Shown here: one piece after another, positions 5,811 to 7,826 of the stretch
Layout: each line of letters opens with the position of its first letter
Numbering within the stretch: position 1 is the first letter of the stretch
NCBI GenBank assembly: GCA_030640595.1
Contig: DAOWJC010000144.1
Span: 1 to 7,826 of the forward strand
Direction of reading: 5' to 3'
From: Dehalococcoidia bacterium
GTDB lineage: Bacteria; Chloroflexota; Dehalococcoidia; Dehalococcoidales; DAOWJC01
DNA: 7,826 nucleotides
Notes under the pieces: generated by a model
Seen by the model: only the letters and a program-made list of their open reading frames with translations
What the model was told of the DNA's origin: nothing
Databases searched by the model: none
Position numbers and translations under genes: made by a program

Positions 5811-6076
5811 GAGCGAATGTGTCCAAAAGAATATTCAAGATATCAAGGGATAACAGGGGATTGGTGTGCCCATTCAAGCCCTTTATTTGTCGGCAGGGGT
5901 GTTGCTGCTCCGAATGTCCAATATACCTTGATTGGGAGGAGCAGGGAGAAAAGCTAGTTGTGTGTATCTTGTGTGGCGAAGTGATGAGCAGAATTCCTGA
6001 TTTCGGTCGGTCAGTATTGTCGTACGGCCTTTGTGATGAGTGTGAGCAGAAACGAAGCGGTAGGACAGGAAGGTAA
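5807..6076 (+). CDS. Cysteine-rich protein with two probable metal-binding clusters (89 aa)
   Basis: The GTG start overlaps the previous stop codon (GTGA), and the next gene follows after 21 bases. Residues 21-37 hold six cysteines (C21, C28, C32-34, C37) in the pattern CPFKPFIC-RQGCCCSEC, followed by PIYLDW. Residues 53-79 hold CILC and, 19 residues later, SYGLCDEC. This second half resembles the CxxC...SHGICPxC motif found as a tail on some bacterial sensor and receiver proteins. Zinc is the likely ligand; an Fe-S cluster in the first half is possible. There is no signal peptide or membrane segment. Its presence beside a receiver domain and HTH proteins suggests a signalling or regulatory partner, but no function is established. 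The alternative starts at V5 and V20 would still keep all the cysteines. Confidence 0.75.
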   Translation: MRANVSKRIFKISRDNRGLVCPFKPFICRQGCCCSECPIYLDWEEQGEKLVVCILCGEVMSRIPDFGRSVLSYGLCDECEQKRSGRTGR

Positions 6077-6097
6077 AGAGGGTAAAGGACGAAAGCT

Positions 6098-6352
6098 ATG
6101 GCCACCTATCTGATTCATCAAAGTGAGCTAAAAATCATTCAGCAGGCTCTAGCTGAATATGAAAGCAGCCACTGTGGAACAGACTGCCCGAATGCATCAA
6201 ACTGTACTAACTCTAGCTTCTGTTCAGAGATGGCACGGGACATTGCTCTCGGCATAGATAGAATCGAATTCTATGAGAACAACCCGGTGCTTAAGGATAT
6301 TATGGAACAATTGGTTAAGCTAAACCAACATCCAAGATGGCAAAATGACTAG
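6098..6352 (+). CDS. Small protein with a four-cysteine motif, unknown function (84 aa)
   Basis: The ATG at 6098 has AAAGGA eight bases ahead. Residues 4-24 form a likely amphipathic helix (YLIHQSELKIIQQALAEYES). C26, C30, C36 and C42 follow (CGTDCPNASNCTNSSFC), then two more helices to the end. The C-x3-C-x5-C-x5-C spacing suggests a zinc or Fe-S site holding a small helical fold, but it matches no family I can name. It overlaps the next gene by 8 bases, so the two are probably co-translated. It is cytoplasmic by appearance. Confidence 0.75.
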   Translation: MATYLIHQSELKIIQQALAEYESSHCGTDCPNASNCTNSSFCSEMARDIALGIDRIEFYENNPVLKDIMEQLVKLNQHPRWQND

Positions 6353-6800
6353 CGAAAGTTTAGGTCAAATACTCAGGCAACGAAGAGCTGTGATGGACCT
6401 AACACTAGGAGAGCTTACTGCTAAGTCAGGTGTATCAGCCTCACACATTGGTCGCATAGAGAGGGGGGAGCGTTTCCCCTCAGCCCGTATTCTGCGCAAG
6501 ATTGCCAAGCCCCTGGGCTTTGACGAGAGTGAATTATTTTCTCGAGCTGGCTACCTATCGCCTATAGCTGAGAGTCAGGGAGTCGGACAATTGGACCCGT
6601 ATGTGGCCACAGTGTTATCTCGAGAGCCGGTGGAGATACAGCGCATCGTGGTTGCCATCCTCAGTATCTTCAAGAGCATGGCCAAGGGAGGTCAGTGTAA
6701 TATTGAGTTTCGTGAGTACGCCCACAGCAAATATCCTGAGGTTGATGAGGATGTTATAACTATGATTGAGGATATACTAGAGCATCCGCCGAAGGGCTAA
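6345..6800 (+). CDS. XRE-family HTH regulator with a C-terminal helical domain (151 aa)
   Basis: Residues 6-65 are a typical XRE domain (LGQILRQRRAVMDLTLGELT, KSGVSASHIGRIERGERFPS), followed by a helix-rich region of about 80 residues containing LDPYVATVLSREPVEIQRIV and a final acidic segment YPEVDEDVITMIEDILEH. The HTH should bind DNA; the C-terminal part may form the dimer or bind a partner or ligand. The ATG lies within the end of the previous gene (8-base overlap) and has no strong ribosome binding site, so translation is probably coupled. A paralog starts at 7619, with 44 of 60 identical residues in the HTH by hand count, and a third, broken copy lies at the left end. No target operator was identified. 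Confidence 0.85.
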   Translation: MTSESLGQILRQRRAVMDLTLGELTAKSGVSASHIGRIERGERFPSARILRKIAKPLGFDESELFSRAGYLSPIAESQGVGQLDPYVATVLSREPVEIQRIVVAILSIFKSMAKGGQCNIEFREYAHSKYPEVDEDVITMIEDILEHPPKG

Positions 6801-6859
6801 TCAAGCAACAGCCGGTGGATGAACGACTGATGAGACCAGTCCCTGAGAAGGGGGGAAGG

Positions 6860-7243
6860 ATGATAGACAGAATCCTTGTTATCAAGGGTGAACCTGATTT
6901 GAGGAGGGAGCTTACCTCGGCTCTAAGTGAGGCTGGCTTCGCCGTAGCCGATGCCCGTGATTACCCTGAAGCACTAGCCAGCATAGATAAGTTCAAGCCT
7001 GACCTGGCTATTGTCGATGAGGTATTGCCAGGTGGAGATGGTATCGATGCTTGCCGTGAACTACACAACGCCTTTAGCATTCCGGTTATCGTGCTGGGTA
7101 AGGACTCCGAGGCATGGCCACGAGCCGTCGAAGCTGGTGCCGATTATTACTTTACTTACAAGCCTTCCCACCTAGAATTAGTCGCCAGGGTCAAGGCTAT
7201 ACTTCGGCGCTACAAAACCTACAGCCGGGAGGCTAAGCAATGA
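6860..7243 (+). CDS. Stand-alone receiver domain with degenerate phosphorylation site (127 aa)
   Basis: I chose the ATG at 6860, preceded by AAGGGGGGAAGG, over an in-frame ATG at 6815; it also matches the usual receiver start. The fold is a CheY-like single domain: RILVIKGEPDLRRELTSAL, PDLAIVDEVLPGGDGIDACR, PVIVLGKDSE, ADYYFTYKPSHLELVARVKA. Asp53, the normal phosphate acceptor, is present, and so is the Lys of YKP (101). The acidic pair that binds magnesium is replaced by Lys9-Gly10, and the switch Thr/Ser is Gly80; one extra residue precedes the Lys. Normal phosphotransfer is therefore doubtful, and it may work as a constitutive protein-binding module. It has no output domain and no histidine kinase nearby. 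The neighbouring XRE protein is the natural candidate partner. Its stop overlaps the next start (ATGA). Confidence 0.85.
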   Translation: MIDRILVIKGEPDLRRELTSALSEAGFAVADARDYPEALASIDKFKPDLAIVDEVLPGGDGIDACRELHNAFSIPVIVLGKDSEAWPRAVEAGADYYFTYKPSHLELVARVKAILRRYKTYSREAKQ

Positions 7244-7377
7244 TACACTGGGCATTTTTAATCCTGGCTTTTATCGCCGGCTTCGCCTCGGGCTATGTTC
7301 TGATATATCAGATGGCTAAAGTTGCCGCCCGGGTAACCGCAGCCATAGGGGACGCATCCCATAATATAAGGTTATAG
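7240..7377 (+). CDS. Single-pass small membrane protein (45 aa)
   Basis: The ATG at 7240 overlaps the receiver gene's TGA (ATGA), with GGGAGG seven bases ahead, so the start is well supported. Residues 3-25 are a membrane helix (HWAFLILAFIAGFASGYVLI), followed by a short amphipathic tail, QMAKVAARVTAAIGDASHNI. The likely topology is one helix with a cytoplasmic C-terminus. I do not recognise a family. The tight coupling to the receiver gene and to another membrane protein suggests a joint membrane-linked function. Confidence 0.7.
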   Translation: MIHWAFLILAFIAGFASGYVLIYQMAKVAARVTAAIGDASHNIRL

Positions 7378-7384
7378 CCAGCTA

Positions 7385-7603
7385 ATGCCGGTTACAGATT
7401 TAATCGCCGACATACTAATAATCGCCTTGAGTGCTGGCCTGCTGTGGCACTTGTCCAATATCTGGCGTTACGGTCAATATTTAGTAGGGGAACCTAACAT
7501 CGCAATTAGAAGCCTGGAAACGGGAGAACTCCTGCTCATTTTAGCCTTTGGGGTAAGTAAATACATAATCGACCTTAGAAGAGGCCTGAAAAGAAAGGAT
7601 TAA
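7385..7603 (+). CDS. Small membrane protein of unknown function (72 aa)
   Basis: The gene starts seven bases after the previous stop. Residues 6-24 (LIADILIIALSAGLLWHLS) form one membrane helix, and 46-62 (TGELLLILAFGVSKYIID) a second hydrophobic stretch, ending in a positively charged RRGLKRKD tail that should stay in the cytoplasm. Two passes with both ends inside is the simplest model. The size and shape recall holins and small toxins as well as membrane adaptors, but there is no specific motif for any of them. The ribosome binding site is weak (AAGG, distant), so translation may depend on the upstream genes. Confidence 0.7.
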   Translation: MPVTDLIADILIIALSAGLLWHLSNIWRYGQYLVGEPNIAIRSLETGELLLILAFGVSKYIIDLRRGLKRKD

Positions 7604-7618
7604 CGGGGTAGCCCAATA

Positions 7619-7826
7619 ATGACTAATAACAACAAAAGTCTAGGCAGAATACTAAGGCAGCGAAGGGTTACCATACTGCTGACACTAGCGCAACTGTCGG
7701 CTAAGTCAGGAGTGTCCCAGTCACACCTAGGTCGCACAGAGAGGGGAGAACGCTTTCCTTCAGCCCAGATTCTACACAAAATCGCCAAGCCTTTGGTCTT
7801 TAGTGAGGGTGAGCTACTTACCTTGG
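7619..7826 (+). CDS. XRE-family HTH regulator, second copy (3' end cut by the contig end)
   Basis: An ATG at 7619 opens a frame of 69 codons that runs off the end. It encodes a full XRE domain (SLGRILRQRR, LSAKSGVSQSHLGRTERGER, FPSAQILHKIAKPL) with 44 of 60 residues identical, by hand count, to the regulator at 6345. It begins 15 bases after the 72-residue membrane protein gene in the same direction, so it looks like a tandem duplicate or the start of another copy of the cassette. The part from 7686 on is the right copy of the terminal inverted repeat. The full-length product would probably be near 150 residues, like its paralog. The ribosome binding site is weak. Confidence 0.8.
   Translation, partial: MTNNNKSLGRILRQRRVTILLTLAQLSAKSGVSQSHLGRTERGERFPSAQILHKIAKPLVFSEGELLTL
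7686..7826. repeat. Right copy of exact 141-bp terminal inverted repeat
   Basis: Reverse complement of 1-141 without a mismatch; it lies within the XRE gene that starts at 7619. The first inward base (7685, C) fails to pair with 142 (C), so the boundary is sharp. The assembler-related reading is given under the left copy. Confidence 0.97.

Noticed and set aside
6815..6859. Upstream start of the receiver gene
   Set aside because: The extra 15 residues do not belong to a receiver fold, and the ATG at 6860 has a much better ribosome binding site.
1..7826. The terminal inverted repeats as ends of a transposon or linear phage genome
   Set aside because: They lie inside an XRE coding region, have an assembler-like length, and no intact transposase, terminal protein or phage structural gene is present.
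1..7826. CRISPR arrays, tRNA or rRNA genes
   Set aside because: No regularly spaced repeats, cloverleaf candidates or rRNA-like sequence were seen. The 14-base anti-Shine-Dalgarno match at 2364-2377 is a ribosome binding site, not rRNA.

Overview
The window looks like a complete short metagenomic contig from a bacterium with sigma-70-type promoters, good Shine-Dalgarno sites and roughly balanced base composition. The best lineage hint is the 903-residue secreted Asp-box protein with a C-terminal membrane anchor, which resembles the putative S-layer protein of Dehalococcoides and relatives (Chloroflexota, Dehalococcoidia). A fragment resembling an STT3 oligosaccharyltransferase fits that lineage too. 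This is inference from protein features; no rRNA or housekeeping marker is present.

Layout. Positions 1-141 are the exact reverse complement of 7686-7826 and carry part of an XRE-type regulator gene at both ends. The length equals the largest default k-mer of the MEGAHIT assembler, so the contig probably stopped inside a longer inverted duplication. Positions 142-2230 are largely gene debris: an STT3-like C-terminal fragment (+), a small unrecognised gene (-), a possible UvrD-like N-terminal stub (+), an apparently intact two-HTH/zinc-knuckle DNA-binding protein (+), and a frameshifted ISL3-family transposase remnant (-).

Positions 2280-5306 form a well-defined single-gene transcription unit. 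A near-perfect promoter is followed by a hairpin at the predicted RNA 5' end, a 210-base leader with two tiny ORFs that have their own ribosome binding sites, the surface protein gene, and a strong intrinsic terminator. The surface protein has nine N-x-S/T sequons, three of them in a repeating NITD motif.

Positions 5336-7826 form a second, compact unit read in the same direction: possible tandem promoters, a ribbon-helix-helix-like small gene interrupted by an amber codon, then a tight run of small genes. These are a 61-residue XRE protein, two cysteine-rich proteins, a 151-residue XRE protein, a receiver domain lacking key phosphorylation residues, two small membrane proteins, and a second XRE gene that is paralogous to the first and cut by the contig end. 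Start/stop overlaps at three junctions suggest coupled translation. The block looks like an accessory regulatory cassette that has been duplicated at least in part; its function cannot be read from the sequence.
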